A program made the position numbers and the translations under genes. From Enterobacter sp. RIT418 (GTDB lineage Bacteria > Pseudomonadota > Gammaproteobacteria > Enterobacterales > Enterobacteriaceae), in assembly GCF_003057745.1 (NCBI RefSeq), contig NZ_QBJD02000007.1, positions 124,001 to 188,000 of the forward strand: DNA of 64,000 nucleotides. Reading direction: 5' to 3'. Positions 1-9,194 of this stretch are shown piece after piece (position 1 is the first letter of the stretch; each line of letters opens with the position of its first letter). A model generated the notes under the pieces. It saw only the letters and a list, made by a program, of their open reading frames with translations. It searched no databases and was not told where the DNA came from.

Positions 1-1
1 G

Positions 2-157
2 CATCCGGCGAAGTTTAAGGAGAGCGTGGAAGAGATTCTGGGCGAGACGCTGCCGCTGCCGAAGGAGCTGGCGGATCGCGCCGACCTGCCGCTGCTGTCC
101 CACGAGCTGCCGGCGGATTTTGCCGCGCTGCGTAAGCTGATGATGACGCGCGGGTGA
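2..157 (+). CDS. thrC: Threonine synthase, C-terminal end (partial)
   Basis: The window opens inside a reading frame that gives 51 residues ending in ALRKLMMTRG and a TGA stop. The fragment contains HPAKFKESVEEILGET and LPADFAALRKLMM, which match the C-terminus of enterobacterial threonine synthase. That PLP enzyme converts O-phosphohomoserine to threonine at the end of the thrABC operon. The catalytic part lies outside the window. Its position just before yaaX and yaaA is the same as in E. coli. Confidence 0.93.
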   Translation, partial: HPAKFKESVEEILGETLPLPKELADRADLPLLSHELPADFAALRKLMMTRG

Positions 158-208
158 TGTTTTGTCGGGGGCGCTGCGCTTACCCGACCAACACGACCCC
201 ATTCGTAG

Positions 209-243
209 GCCGGGCATGGCGTAGCCGCCACCCGGCTTTTTTA
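209..243 (+). terminator. REP-like hairpin with T-run after thrC
   Basis: GCCGGG (209-214) pairs with CCCGGC (231-236), an inner GGC/GCC pair adds to the stem, and a run of T follows. The form is that of a REP-type stem-loop, and it probably ends the thr operon. The rest of 158-400 shows no gene. From about 244 it is A-rich and presumably carries the yaaX promoter. Confidence 0.6.
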
Positions 244-400
244 TGGAGAAATTAAGGAGAAAAAACGCAGAGAAAAAGCAGGAATTCTCAATAAATGCGG
301 TCACTTAGAGAATAGGATTGCAGAGAATAACATCCCCCGTCTCCCTCACGTATTCTCCTTACATCGGCCCACGCTGGGCAAGAATAATAAGGAGTCACCT

Positions 401-706
401 ATGTCGAAACTGAAACCTGCACTCATCGCGCTTTCACTGATGCTGGTCGCTCCTATGGCGGTACAGGCATCTGAGATCACCCTCGTGCCTTCGGTAAAAC
501 TGCAGATTGGCGATCGGGATAATAACGGCCACTACTGGGACGGCGGCCGCTGGCGCGACCACGACTGGTGGAAAGCGCACTATGACTGGCGAGATAACCA
601 CTGGCGCCCGCACGACGAGCACCGCGATCGCGACGACCACCACGATAACGGCCATCACGATCGTCACGATGACCGCGGCCACGGCCCGGACTGGAAACAC
701 CATTAA
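401..706 (+). CDS. yaaX: Small secreted His/Asp-rich protein, YaaX family (DUF2502)
   Basis: This 101-residue protein starts with a signal peptide (residues 1-23, ending APMAVQA), so it is predicted to be periplasmic. The stretch [17 protein letters not shown] followed by YYWDGG-like sequence is the conserved mark of YaaX. The C-terminal half is a low-complexity run of His, Asp, Arg and Gly, which could bind metal ions; that is inference. No function is established. AAGGAG at 389-394 fixes the ATG at 401. It has its own leader after thrC and converges on yaaA across a shared terminator. Confidence 0.88.
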   Translation: MSKLKPALIALSLMLVAPMAVQASEITLVPSVKLQIGDRDNNGHYWDGGRWRDHDWWKAHYDWRDNHWRPHDEHRDRDDHHDNGHHDRHDDRGHGPDWKHH

Positions 707-710
707 CGCA

Positions 711-740
711 AAACCCCGCCAGCCGGCGGGGTTTGTTTTT
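711..740. terminator. Bidirectional terminator between yaaX and yaaA
   Basis: AACCCCGCC and GGCGGGGTT form a strong stem with a 4-base loop. Ts follow it on the plus strand and the As before it serve as the T-run on the minus strand. It sits between convergent genes and overlaps the last bases of yaaA. Confidence 0.85.
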
Positions 741-1512
741 ACTGCTCGTGGCGCTTAAACACCAGTTCGCCTTTTCCTGACGATCCCTCGTCAAAGAAAT
801 AACCTTCGCTGTTAAATTCGATCAGCTGTTCCGGCTTCGTCAGGCGGTTCTGAATGATGTAACGGCTCATCAGCCCGCGCGCTTTTTTCGCGTAGAAGCT
901 GATCACTTTGAACTTGCCGTTTTTTTCGTCGAGGAAGACCGGCTTGATAATTTCGGCATCCAGCTTTTTCGGCTTCACCGACCTGTAGTACTCATCGGAG
1001 GCCAGGTTAATCACCACGTTATCGCCCTGCGCGCGCAGCGCCGCGTTGAGCTTATCGGTGATGATGTCGCCCCAGAAGTGGTAAAGATCTTTGCCTTTGG
1101 CGTTCTCCAGGCGAATGCCCATTTCCAGACGATACGGCTGCATCAGATCCAGCGGGCGTAACACCCCGTACAGGCCGGAAAGCATGCGCAGGTGCTGCTG
1201 GGCAAAGTCGAAGTCGGCTTCGCTAAAATCCTCCGCCTGCAGGCCGGTGTAAACATCGCCCCTAAACGCCAGAATGGCCTGACGCGCGTTGGACGGCGTG
1301 AAGTCCGGATGCCAGTCGTGAAAGCGGGTGGCGTTCAGGTCTGCCAGCTTGTCGCTGATGCTCATCAGCGAAGCGATTTGCGGAGCGGACAGCTTTCGCG
1401 CTTCGTGGATCAGCTGTTGCGAATAGTCCAGCAGTTCAGGCTGGGTAAAGCGCTCGGTGGCGAGCGGGCTCTGGTAGTCGAGCGTTTTTGCAGGTGAAAT
1501 CAGAATCAGCAT
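739..1512 (-). CDS. yaaA: Peroxide stress protein YaaA
   Basis: The 257-residue product begins [16 protein letters not shown] and has the length and sequence of the UPF0246/DUF328 family throughout. In E. coli YaaA belongs to the OxyR regulon, limits intracellular free iron during peroxide stress and reduces DNA and protein damage; later work reports DNA binding. It is cytoplasmic, with no signal or membrane segment. It stands alone on the minus strand downstream of alsT, separated by 66 bp. No OxyR site was identified by eye. Confidence 0.95.
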   Translation of the reverse strand: MLILISPAKTLDYQSPLATERFTQPELLDYSQQLIHEARKLSAPQIASLMSISDKLADLNATRFHDWHPDFTPSNARQAILAFRGDVYTGLQAEDFSEADFDFAQQHLRMLSGLYGVLRPLDLMQPYRLEMGIRLENAKGKDLYHFWGDIITDKLNAALRAQGDNVVINLASDEYYRSVKPKKLDAEIIKPVFLDEKNGKFKVISFYAKKARGLMSRYIIQNRLTKPEQLIEFNSEGYFFDEGSSGKGELVFKRHEQ

Positions 1513-1578
1513 ATCCAGTCCTTGCAGGAAATTTAGAGCGACTTTAGCAAAAAATCGCTCTGAATTGATCGATAGCTG

Positions 1579-3009
1579 TTATTGCCGCGGCAAATCGTCC
1601 CAGGTGCCGGGAGCGAGCTGCGATTCGATTTCGGGGTATCGTGATGCATCAAACACCGGGGGAACGCCGAGCTTTCGCTGGCGGAGATAATCTCGGGCAA
1701 TCACCGACACGACCGGCGAGAGCAGCAGAATCGCCGTCAGGTTGGTGATGGCCATCAGCGCCATAATCACATCCGCCAGCTGCCAGACCAGCGACATGCT
1801 GAGCAGGGAGCCAACCATAACCATCGCGACGACGCTGACGCGAAGCAGGCTGCGTGAATACCACGAATTTATCTTCAGGAAGATAAGATTATTTTCCGCA
1901 TAAACGTAGTTCACCGCGATAGAGCTAAAGGCAAACAGCCCGACGATGAGCGAAACAAATCCGACGCCCCAGCCGCCGACCAGGTTCGCCAGTGCCTGCT
2001 GTAAAAGCTGTATCCCGGACGCGCTCGTTGCATAGGGCAGGGGGCCGGCCAGCAGCACGATCATAGCGCTGGCGGAGCAGATGATAATGGTATCCGTAAA
2101 TACCCCGATCATCTGCACAATGCCCTGTGCGGCCGGATGCGGGGGCCAGGAGGCCGCCGCCGCGGCGGCATTAGGGGTAGACCCCATCCCGGCTTCGTTG
2201 GAAAACATTCCCCGCTGGAATCCTGCCGTCAGCGCCTGGCTGATGGTGTAGCCCAGCGCGCCAGACGCTGCTTCCTGCCAGCCGAACGCGCTTTTAAAGA
2301 TCAGCGTGATGATGCCGGGCAGCTGTTCAATGTTCATCACGCTTACGAACAGGCTGGCTCCAATCCAGAGTAGCGCCATGATGGGGACGAACCACTGCAT
2401 GAGCCGGGCAATACCCTTTAGCCCGAAGGTGATGGTGAGAAGCGTCAGGAGGGCCAGAACAATACCGCTTAGCCATTTCGGAGAGTCAAATGCGTAGTGC
2501 ATCGCATGGGCGACGGAGTTGGCCTGGACAGTATTAAAGATGAGGCCATAGGCGAGGAGTAAAAAGAGGGAAAACAGAACGCCCATCCAGCGCATCCCCA
2601 GGCCGCGAGCCATGTACCAGGCGGGGCCGCCGCGAAACTGGCCAGTCGCGTCTTTTTCCTTATAAAGCTGCGCCAGAGAGCATTCAGCAAACGAGGTCGC
2701 CATGCCAATAAGGGCTGAGATCCACATCCAAAACACCGCCCCCGGTCCGCCGGCCGTAATCGCCAGCGCAACGCCTGCCAAATTACCGCTGCCGACGCGC
2801 GCGCCAAGGCTGGTGCACAGGGCTTGAAACGACGTTAATCCCCCCGGCTGCGGGGAGACGCTGTTTTTCAGACTTCTGCCAAACTTGCGAATATAGCGAA
2901 ACTGAATAAAGCCGCTGCGTAGCGTAAACCAGATACCTGCTCCCATGAGCAGGTAGATCATTATCGAACCCCAAAGCACTTCATTGATAAAGAAAAAGAA
3001 ATCCGGCAT
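1579..3009 (-). CDS. alsT: Sodium:amino acid symporter, AGCS family
   Basis: The 476-residue inner-membrane protein has many hydrophobic helices and the AGCS (alanine/glycine:cation symporter) signature GGPAWYMARGLGMRW, plus the conserved SNEAGMGSTPNAAAAA segment. It corresponds to E. coli AlsT (YaaJ). The start MPDFFFFINEVLWGS matches the E. coli N-terminus; an in-frame ATG eight codons upstream (3033) is rejected because family members do not have the extra residues. The substrate in enterobacteria is not firmly established. It reads divergently from talB. Confidence 0.92.
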   Translation of the reverse strand: MPDFFFFINEVLWGSIMIYLLMGAGIWFTLRSGFIQFRYIRKFGRSLKNSVSPQPGGLTSFQALCTSLGARVGSGNLAGVALAITAGGPGAVFWMWISALIGMATSFAECSLAQLYKEKDATGQFRGGPAWYMARGLGMRWMGVLFSLFLLLAYGLIFNTVQANSVAHAMHYAFDSPKWLSGIVLALLTLLTITFGLKGIARLMQWFVPIMALLWIGASLFVSVMNIEQLPGIITLIFKSAFGWQEAASGALGYTISQALTAGFQRGMFSNEAGMGSTPNAAAAAASWPPHPAAQGIVQMIGVFTDTIIICSASAMIVLLAGPLPYATSASGIQLLQQALANLVGGWGVGFVSLIVGLFAFSSIAVNYVYAENNLIFLKINSWYSRSLLRVSVVAMVMVGSLLSMSLVWQLADVIMALMAITNLTAILLLSPVVSVIARDYLRQRKLGVPPVFDASRYPEIESQLAPGTWDDLPRQ

Positions 3010-3133
3010 TAACGTCCCTCTTGTTGATGCCAATGTGAATAGGTAAGCGCTACCATTGATTGAGCATGCTGTTACTTAGCAGCCTGTTAATATTCTCAGT
3101 TTATCATACTCTGCCTTAGGGCACTGTCTGCGG

Positions 3134-3161
3134 TTGCGCTGCCCCGGCGTCGTGTTATCAT
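3134..3161 (+). promoter_or_regulatory. Probable sigma-70 promoter of talB
   Basis: TTGCGC (3134-3139) and TATCAT (3156-3161) are 16 bp apart, about 110 bp before the talB ATG. This is a visual match to the consensus only. The alsT-talB gap (3010-3271) holds no gene. Confidence 0.45.
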
Positions 3162-3271
3162 CAGGGCAGACCGGTTACATCCCCCTAACAAGTAAACCTG
3201 TCATTTTTCCGCTGCTGGCAGGCTGTCGGTAGCGTGAATTATCCAGGGCACGTTAAAAGAGAAACACTATC

Positions 3272-4225
3272 ATGACGGATAAATTGACCTCCCTTCGTCA
3301 GTTCACCACTGTCGTAGCTGACACCGGAGATATCGCGGCAATGAAGCTGTACCAGCCGCAGGATGCCACAACCAACCCTTCTCTGATCCTTAACGCCGCG
3401 CAGATCCCTGAGTACCGCAAACTGATTGACGACGCTGTGACCTGGGCGAAAGCGCAGAGCAACGACCGCGCGCAGCAGGTTGTGGACGCCACTGACAAAC
3501 TGGCAGTGAACATCGGTCTGGAAATCCTGAAGCTGGTTCCTGGCCGCATCTCCACCGAAGTGGATGCACGTCTGTCCTACGACACCGAAGCCTCCATCGC
3601 GAAAGCAAAGCGTCTGATCAAGATGTACAACGATGCTGGCATCAGCAACGACCGTATCCTGATCAAACTGGCCTCGACCTGGCAGGGCATTCGCGCAGCC
3701 GAGCAGCTGGAAAAAGACGGTATCAACTGTAACCTGACCCTGCTGTTCTCCTTCGCGCAGGCGCGTGCGTGTGCGGAAGCGGGCGTATACCTGATTTCTC
3801 CGTTCGTGGGCCGTATTCTGGACTGGTACAAAGCCAACACCGATAAGAAAGAGTACGCACCGGCTGAAGATCCAGGCGTGGTTTCCGTGACTGAAATCTA
3901 CGAATACTACAAGCAGCACGGCTATGAGACCGTGGTGATGGGCGCAAGCTTCCGTAACGTCGGCGAAATCATCGAGCTGGCCGGCTGCGACCGCCTGACC
4001 ATCGCGCCTGCGCTGCTGAAAGAGCTGGCTGAAAGCGAAGGTACTATCGAGCGCAAACTGTCCTACACCGGTGAAGTGAAGGCGCGTCCAGAGCGCATTA
4101 CCGAGTCCGAATTCCTGTGGCAGCACAACCAGGACCCAATGGCGGTAGACAAGCTGGCGGACGGTATCCGTAAGTTTGCCGTTGACCAGGGCAAACTGGA
4201 AAAAATGATCGGCGACCTGCTGTAA
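3272..4225 (+). CDS. talB: Transaldolase B
   Basis: The 317-residue protein is the class I aldolase of the non-oxidative pentose phosphate pathway. It transfers a dihydroxyacetone unit between sedoheptulose-7-phosphate and glyceraldehyde-3-phosphate. The catalytic Asp17 (VVADTGD) and the Schiff-base lysine in RILIKLAST (about residue 132) are present. Length and sequence are near-identical to E. coli TalB. An AAAAGAGA purine-rich stretch precedes the ATG. It is followed by its own terminator. Confidence 0.97.
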   Translation: MTDKLTSLRQFTTVVADTGDIAAMKLYQPQDATTNPSLILNAAQIPEYRKLIDDAVTWAKAQSNDRAQQVVDATDKLAVNIGLEILKLVPGRISTEVDARLSYDTEASIAKAKRLIKMYNDAGISNDRILIKLASTWQGIRAAEQLEKDGINCNLTLLFSFAQARACAEAGVYLISPFVGRILDWYKANTDKKEYAPAEDPGVVSVTEIYEYYKQHGYETVVMGASFRNVGEIIELAGCDRLTIAPALLKELAESEGTIERKLSYTGEVKARPERITESEFLWQHNQDPMAVDKLADGIRKFAVDQGKLEKMIGDLL

Positions 4226-4233
4226 TCATTCCG

Positions 4234-4256
4234 CGTGACCGGGCCCCGGTCACGCT
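4234..4256 (+). terminator. Hairpin after talB
   Basis: A perfect 10-bp stem, GCGTGACCGG (4234-4243) with CCGGTCACGC (4247-4256), has a 3-base loop. It is followed by a pyrimidine-rich stretch (TACTTCTTTCG) rather than a clean T-run. It probably ends talB, perhaps incompletely. Confidence 0.65.
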
Positions 4257-4333
4257 ACTTCTTTCGTACGCTGTCTGATTTTCCCCTCTGCGTGTATCAT
4301 TCCCCCTAAATGCATTAGTGGAATGGAATGAAT

Positions 4334-4921
4334 ATGAATACCTTACGCATCGGCCTGGTGTCGATTTCTGACCGCGCCTCCAGCGGCGTTTACCAGGATA
4401 AAGGCATCCCTGCTCTGGAAGAGTGGCTTGCCAGCGCGCTGACCACCCCCTTTGAGATCCAGACCCGCCTGATCCCGGACGAGCAGCCGATCATCGAGCA
4501 GACGCTGTGCGAGCTGGTGGACGAGATGAGCTGCCACCTGGTGTTGACGACCGGCGGCACGGGGCCCGCGCGCCGCGACGTTACCCCGGACGCGACGCTG
4601 GCGATTGCCGATCGCGAAATGCCTGGCTTTGGCGAGCAAATGCGCCAAATCAGCCTGCACTTTGTTCCGACCGCCATTTTGTCGCGCCAGGTTGGCGTAA
4701 TCCGCAAACAGGCGTTAATACTTAACCTTCCGGGCCAGCCGAAGTCGATCAAGGAGACGCTGGAAGGGCTTAAAGCCGAGGACGGCAAGACAATTGTGCA
4801 CGGCATTTTTGCCAGCGTACCGTATTGTATACAACTGCTGGACGGCCCGTATGTGGAAACCGATGAGAAAGTAGTAGCAGCATTTCGCCCTAAAAGCGCA
4901 CGCCGCGAGACATTATCCTGA
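4334..4921 (+). CDS. mog: Molybdopterin adenylyltransferase Mog
   Basis: The 195-residue protein belongs to the MoaB/Mog family. It adenylates molybdopterin to give MPT-AMP before MoeA inserts molybdate. The family motif TTGGTGPARRDVTPDAT is present near residues 72-88. The start at 4334 (MNTLRIGLVSIS) matches the E. coli protein; an ATG two codons earlier (4328) is equally close to the GGAATGGA ribosome site and cannot be excluded. It is monocistronic, with 114 bp before the next gene. Confidence 0.95.
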   Translation: MNTLRIGLVSISDRASSGVYQDKGIPALEEWLASALTTPFEIQTRLIPDEQPIIEQTLCELVDEMSCHLVLTTGGTGPARRDVTPDATLAIADREMPGFGEQMRQISLHFVPTAILSRQVGVIRKQALILNLPGQPKSIKETLEGLKAEDGKTIVHGIFASVPYCIQLLDGPYVETDEKVVAAFRPKSARRETLS

Positions 4922-5035
4922 AATTAATGGATAGGTGACATTCGCTGTAACAGCCTTAGCGCGCGGGTTTTTTTACGGTATAGTAACTTTTTCTTTACGG
5001 TTGCTGTAAGAATATAAAAACACCTAAGGTGCGCT

Positions 5036-6358
5036 ATGTCTCATTCTGCCCGGCCTCTGAATCGTCAGGACTATAAAACGCTCACCCTCGCCGCGCTCGG
5101 CGGGGCGCTCGAGTTTTACGATTTCATCATCTTCGTCTTTTTCGCCGCCGTGGTAGGCGCGCTCTTTTTTCCGGCGGATATACCGGAGTGGCTGCGCCAG
5201 GTGCAGACCTTCGGCATCTTCGCCGCGGGCTATCTGGCTCGCCCGTTAGGCGGCATTGTGATGGCGCACTTTGGCGATCTGGTCGGGCGGAAAAAGATGT
5301 TTACCCTCAGCATTCTGCTGATGGCCGTGCCGACGCTGGCCATTGGCCTGCTCCCCACCTATGCCTCGATGGGCATTCTCGCCCCGCTGCTGCTGTTGCT
5401 GATGCGCGTTCTGCAGGGGGCGGCGATTGGCGGTGAAGTGCCCGGTGCCTGGGTATTTGTCGCAGAACATGTTCCGGCGCGTCGCATTGGTATCGCCTGC
5501 GGAACCTTAACGGCGGGGCTGACGGTGGGGATCTTGCTCGGCTCGGTGGTCGCAACGATTGTGAATACCAGCATGACGCAGCAGGCCGTTCACGACTGGG
5601 GCTGGCGTATTCCTTTCCTGCTGGGGGGCGCGTTTGGCCTGGTGGCCATGTATCTGCGCCGCTGGCTGCAGGAGACGCCGATATTTCTCGAGATGCAGCA
5701 GCGCAAGGCGCTGGCGCAGGAGCTGCCGGTTAAATCGGTGGTTATGCGCCACCGACGCGCGGTGGCGATCTCCATGCTGCTCACCTGGCTGCTGTCGGCG
5801 GGCATCGTGGTGGTCATCCTGATGTCCCCGGTCTGGCTGCAAAAACAGTACGGTTTCGCTCCGGCGGTGACGCTGCAGGCGAACAGCGTTGCCACCATCA
5901 TGCTCTGCTTCGGCTGTCTGGCCGCCGGGCTGGCGGCGGATCGCTTCGGTGCCAGCGTTACTTTCATTCTCGGCAGCCTGCTACTTGCCGGATCAAGCTG
6001 GGGGTTTTACCACCTGGCGGGCAATCATCCTGAACTGTTGTTCCTGCTGTACGGTACGGTGGGCCTGTGCGTGGGCGTTGTCGGCGCGGTGCCGTACGTC
6101 ATGGTCCGCGCGTTTCCGCCGGAGGTCCGCTTCACCGGCATCTCTTTCTCTTATAACGTGTCGTATGCCATCTTCGGCGGGCTGACGCCGATTGCGGTCA
6201 CGATGCTGATGGGGGTGTCGCCGATGGCACCGGCATGGTATGTGCTTGCGCTCTCGCTGATGGGGCTGGCGCTAGGATTTTGGCTGCGTCAGGCGGGGGG
6301 ATGTCGTGCCCGCGATGCGGACACGACAGAGCAATCAGTGTTTTTCACCAATCGGTAG
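5036..6358 (+). CDS. MFS transporter, metabolite:H+ symporter (MHS) type
   Basis: This 440-residue protein has about 12 hydrophobic segments. It carries the MHS signature GGALEFYDFIIFVFF near residue 22, the loop 2-3 motif GDLVGRKKMF (residues 80-89) and RVLQGAAIGGEVPGAWVF in helix 4. Relatives include ProP, KgtP, ShiA and YhjE, which take up organic acids or osmolytes with protons. The substrate here cannot be read from sequence. E. coli has no gene here between mog and satP. AAGGTG lies five bases before the ATG. Its last 24 bp overlap the 3' end of satP on the other strand, with no terminator between. Confidence 0.85.
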   Translation: MSHSARPLNRQDYKTLTLAALGGALEFYDFIIFVFFAAVVGALFFPADIPEWLRQVQTFGIFAAGYLARPLGGIVMAHFGDLVGRKKMFTLSILLMAVPTLAIGLLPTYASMGILAPLLLLLMRVLQGAAIGGEVPGAWVFVAEHVPARRIGIACGTLTAGLTVGILLGSVVATIVNTSMTQQAVHDWGWRIPFLLGGAFGLVAMYLRRWLQETPIFLEMQQRKALAQELPVKSVVMRHRRAVAISMLLTWLLSAGIVVVILMSPVWLQKQYGFAPAVTLQANSVATIMLCFGCLAAGLAADRFGASVTFILGSLLLAGSSWGFYHLAGNHPELLFLLYGTVGLCVGVVGAVPYVMVRAFPPEVRFTGISFSYNVSYAIFGGLTPIAVTMLMGVSPMAPAWYVLALSLMGLALGFWLRQAGGCRARDADTTEQSVFFTNR

Positions 6359-6901
6359 AACGGTACGGCCAAACTGCTCGTTGAGCACTTCGCCCATCGC
6401 CAGGTAGATCGCGCTTGCGCCGCACACGAGGCCAATCCAGCCTGCAACGTGCACGATGCCTTCGTTATCTGCCAGGTGGCCAATCGCCAGCAGGGCGAAC
6501 AGCACGGTCAGGCTCAGGAAGACGAACTGCAGCGCGCGGTTGCCCTTCAGCGTGCCGAAGAACATGAACAGCGTGAACACGCCCCACAGGCCCAGATAGA
6601 CGCCCAGGAAGTGCGCGTTTGCCGCATCGGCCAGCCCCATCTTCGGCATGAGCAGAATGGCGACCAGGGTCAGCCAGAAAGAGCCGTAAGAGGTAAAGGC
6701 GGTTAAGCCGAAGGTATTGCCTTTTTTATATTCCAGCAGGCCCGCGAAAATTTGCGCGATACCGCCGTAAAAAATGCCCATCGCCAGGATGATACCGTCC
6801 ATCGGGAACATCCCGATGTTGTGCAGGTTCAGCAGAATGGTGGTCATGCCAAAACCCATCAGGCCCAGCGGAGCCGGATTAGCCAACTTAGTGTTGCCCA
6901 T
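6335..6901 (-). CDS. satP: Acetate/succinate:proton symporter SatP
   Basis: The 188-residue inner-membrane protein belongs to the GPR1/FUN34/YaaH (AceTr) family. It has the N-terminal signature NPAPLGLMGFGMTTILLNLH (residues 8-27) and six hydrophobic segments. In E. coli it takes up acetate and succinate with protons. Its 3' end overlaps that of the upstream MFS gene by 24 bp, tail to tail. It reads divergently from dnaK, and the two share a 295-bp promoter region. The E. coli genes yaaW and yaaI are absent from that region. Confidence 0.95.
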   Translation of the reverse strand: MGNTKLANPAPLGLMGFGMTTILLNLHNIGMFPMDGIILAMGIFYGGIAQIFAGLLEYKKGNTFGLTAFTSYGSFWLTLVAILLMPKMGLADAANAHFLGVYLGLWGVFTLFMFFGTLKGNRALQFVFLSLTVLFALLAIGHLADNEGIVHVAGWIGLVCGASAIYLAMGEVLNEQFGRTVLPIGEKH

Positions 6902-7047
6902 AAGTCCTCAAAAAAATCATCATTAATATGGTGAAATGGTGAATCCCGCGTCAATTCTCCCTGACGGGGCGCGGCATCATAATGGGCGCAACCAGTGCCG
7001 TCTATGATCTCATCAGGGTGAAATTAAAATTTTTTTTATCCTTCCCC

Positions 7048-7073
7048 CTTGATGGATGCCGTTGCGACCCCAT
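7048..7073 (+). promoter_or_regulatory. dnaK heat-shock promoter P1 (sigma-32)
   Basis: CTTGAT (7048-7053) and CCCCAT (7068-7073) are separated by 14 bp, matching the sigma-32 pattern and the known E. coli dnaK P1. The rest of 6902-7196 holds the satP promoter side and no gene. Confidence 0.85.
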
Positions 7074-7121
7074 CTTGTAAGCAACCGCAGTGTGTGGACC
7101 TGAAAAAATCAAATCTGGGCA

Positions 7122-7148
7122 GTTGAAAAAGCACGTTCTGCCCTTATT
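7122..7148 (+). promoter_or_regulatory. dnaK second heat-shock promoter P2
   Basis: GTTGAA (7122-7127) is followed after 13 bp by CCCTTATT (7141-7148), in the place and with the sequence context of E. coli dnaK P2 (GGGCAGTTGAAA...TATTAC). It lies about 50 bp before the dnaK ATG. Confidence 0.65.
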
Positions 7149-7196
7149 ACAGGTACACAACCACATGTTGACTGAATTTTTAGTGGAGACGTTTAG

Positions 7197-9110
7197 ATGG
7201 GTAAAATTATTGGTATCGACCTGGGTACTACCAACTCTTGTGTAGCGATTATGGATGGCACCACTGCACGTGTGCTGGAGAACGCCGAGGGCGATCGCAC
7301 CACGCCTTCTATCATTGCTTATACCCAGGATGGTGAAACTCTGGTTGGTCAGCCGGCTAAACGTCAGGCAGTGACAAACCCGCAAAACACCCTGTTTGCG
7401 ATTAAACGCCTGATCGGTCGCCGCTTCCAGGACGAAGAAGTTCAGCGTGACGTTTCTATCATGCCGTACAAAATCATCGCAGCGGATAACGGCGATGCAT
7501 GGCTTGACGTGAAAGGCACCAAAACTGCACCACCGCAGATTTCTGCCGAAGTGCTGAAAAAAATGAAGAAAACCGCGGAAGATTACCTGGGTGAGCCGGT
7601 AACTGAAGCTGTTATCACCGTACCTGCCTACTTCAACGATGCTCAGCGTCAGGCAACCAAAGATGCTGGCCGTATCGCAGGTCTGGAAGTAAAACGTATC
7701 ATCAACGAACCAACCGCAGCCGCACTGGCGTACGGTCTGGATAAAGAAGTTGGCAACCGTACTATCGCGGTTTACGACCTGGGTGGTGGTACCTTCGATA
7801 TCTCAATTATCGAAATCGACGAAGTTGACGGCGAAAAAACCTTCGAAGTTCTGGCAACCAACGGTGATACCCACCTGGGTGGTGAAGACTTCGATACCCG
7901 CCTGATCAACTACCTCGTTGACGAGTTTAAGAAAGATCAGGGCATTGACCTGCGTAACGACCCGCTGGCCATGCAGCGCCTGAAAGAAGCCGCTGAGAAA
8001 GCGAAGATCGAGCTGTCTTCCGCTCAGCAGACCGACGTGAACCTGCCGTACATCACCGCAGACGCGACCGGTCCAAAACACATGAACATCAAAGTGACCC
8101 GTGCGAAACTGGAAAGCCTGGTCGAAGACCTGGTGAACCGTTCTATCGAGCCGCTGAAAGTTGCGCTGCAGGACGCTGGCCTGTCCGTTTCTGACATCCA
8201 GGACGTTATCCTGGTCGGTGGTCAGACGCGTATGCCAATGGTTCAGAAGAAAGTGGCTGAGTTCTTTGGTAAAGAGCCGCGTAAAGACGTTAACCCAGAT
8301 GAAGCTGTGGCAATCGGCGCAGCGGTTCAGGGGGGCGTACTGACCGGTGAAGTGAAAGACGTACTGCTGCTGGACGTTACCCCGCTGTCTCTGGGTATCG
8401 AAACCATGGGCGGTGTGATGACTGCGCTCATCAACAAAAACACCACCATCCCAACGAAGCACAGCCAGGTGTTCTCTACCGCTGAAGACAACCAGTCTGC
8501 GGTAACCATCCATGTGATTCAGGGTGAGCGTAAGCGTGCGGCTGATAACAAATCTCTGGGTCAGTTCAACCTGGACGGTATCAACCCTGCACCGCGCGGC
8601 ATGCCGCAGATCGAAGTTACCTTCGACATCGATGCTGACGGTATCCTGCACGTGTCTGCGAAAGACAAAAACAGCGGTAAAGAGCAGAAGATCACCATCA
8701 AGGCATCTTCTGGCCTGAACGAAGCGGAAATTGAAAAAATGGTTCGTGATGCAGAGGCTAACGCTGAATCCGACCGTAAGTTCGAAGAGCTGGTTCAGAC
8801 CCGCAACCAGGGCGACCATCTGCTGCACAGCACCCGCAAGCAGGTTGAAGAAGCCGGTGAGCAGCTGCCAGCGGATGACAAAACGGCTATCGAAGCTGCG
8901 CTGACCGCGCTGGAAACTTCTCTTAAAGGTGAAGATAAAGCGGACATCGAAGCGAAGATGCAGGAGCTGGCCCAGGTTTCTCAGAAACTGATGGAAATTG
9001 CTCAGCAGCAGCACGCTCAACAGCAGGCAGGCGCTGATGCATCTGCAAACAACGCGAAAGATGACGACGTTGTCGACGCTGAGTTTGAAGAAGTGAAAGA
9101 CAAAAAATAA
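7197..9110 (+). CDS. dnaK: Molecular chaperone DnaK (Hsp70)
   Basis: The 637-residue protein is cytoplasmic Hsp70. The nucleotide-binding domain (about 1-385) opens with [10 protein letters not shown] and has [14 protein letters not shown] and [10 protein letters not shown]. The interdomain linker [12 protein letters not shown] follows near 389, then the substrate-binding beta domain and helical lid. The C-terminus ends in the conserved EEV-containing tail EFEEVKDKK. With DnaJ and GrpE it folds proteins and controls sigma-32. Codon choice is typical of a highly expressed gene. dnaJ follows after 84 bp. Confidence 0.99.
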   Translation: MGKIIGIDLGTTNSCVAIMDGTTARVLENAEGDRTTPSIIAYTQDGETLVGQPAKRQAVTNPQNTLFAIKRLIGRRFQDEEVQRDVSIMPYKIIAADNGDAWLDVKGTKTAPPQISAEVLKKMKKTAEDYLGEPVTEAVITVPAYFNDAQRQATKDAGRIAGLEVKRIINEPTAAALAYGLDKEVGNRTIAVYDLGGGTFDISIIEIDEVDGEKTFEVLATNGDTHLGGEDFDTRLINYLVDEFKKDQGIDLRNDPLAMQRLKEAAEKAKIELSSAQQTDVNLPYITADATGPKHMNIKVTRAKLESLVEDLVNRSIEPLKVALQDAGLSVSDIQDVILVGGQTRMPMVQKKVAEFFGKEPRKDVNPDEAVAIGAAVQGGVLTGEVKDVLLLDVTPLSLGIETMGGVMTALINKNTTIPTKHSQVFSTAEDNQSAVTIHVIQGERKRAADNKSLGQFNLDGINPAPRGMPQIEVTFDIDADGILHVSAKDKNSGKEQKITIKASSGLNEAEIEKMVRDAEANAESDRKFEELVQTRNQGDHLLHSTRKQVEEAGEQLPADDKTAIEAALTALETSLKGEDKADIEAKMQELAQVSQKLMEIAQQQHAQQQAGADASANNAKDDDVVDAEFEEVKDKK

Positions 9111-9135
9111 TCGCCCTTTGAACGGGTAATTACTG

Positions 9136-9168
9136 GCACGGGCGAAGAGGTTTCCTCTCCGCCCGTGC
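9136..9168 (+). other. Hairpin between dnaK and dnaJ
   Basis: GCACGGGCG pairs with CGCCCGTGC, and an inner AGAGG/CCTCT stem extends it. No T-run follows, so it is more likely a processing, stability or attenuation element than a full terminator. dnaJ follows 26 bp later. Confidence 0.6.
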
Positions 9169-9194
9169 ACGCATGTTAGGGGCAGATAAAAAAG

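Noticed and set aside
434..794. Alternative frames over yaaX
   Set aside because: The low-complexity His/Asp codons leave all frames open; only the plus frame at 401 has a signal peptide and ribosome site.
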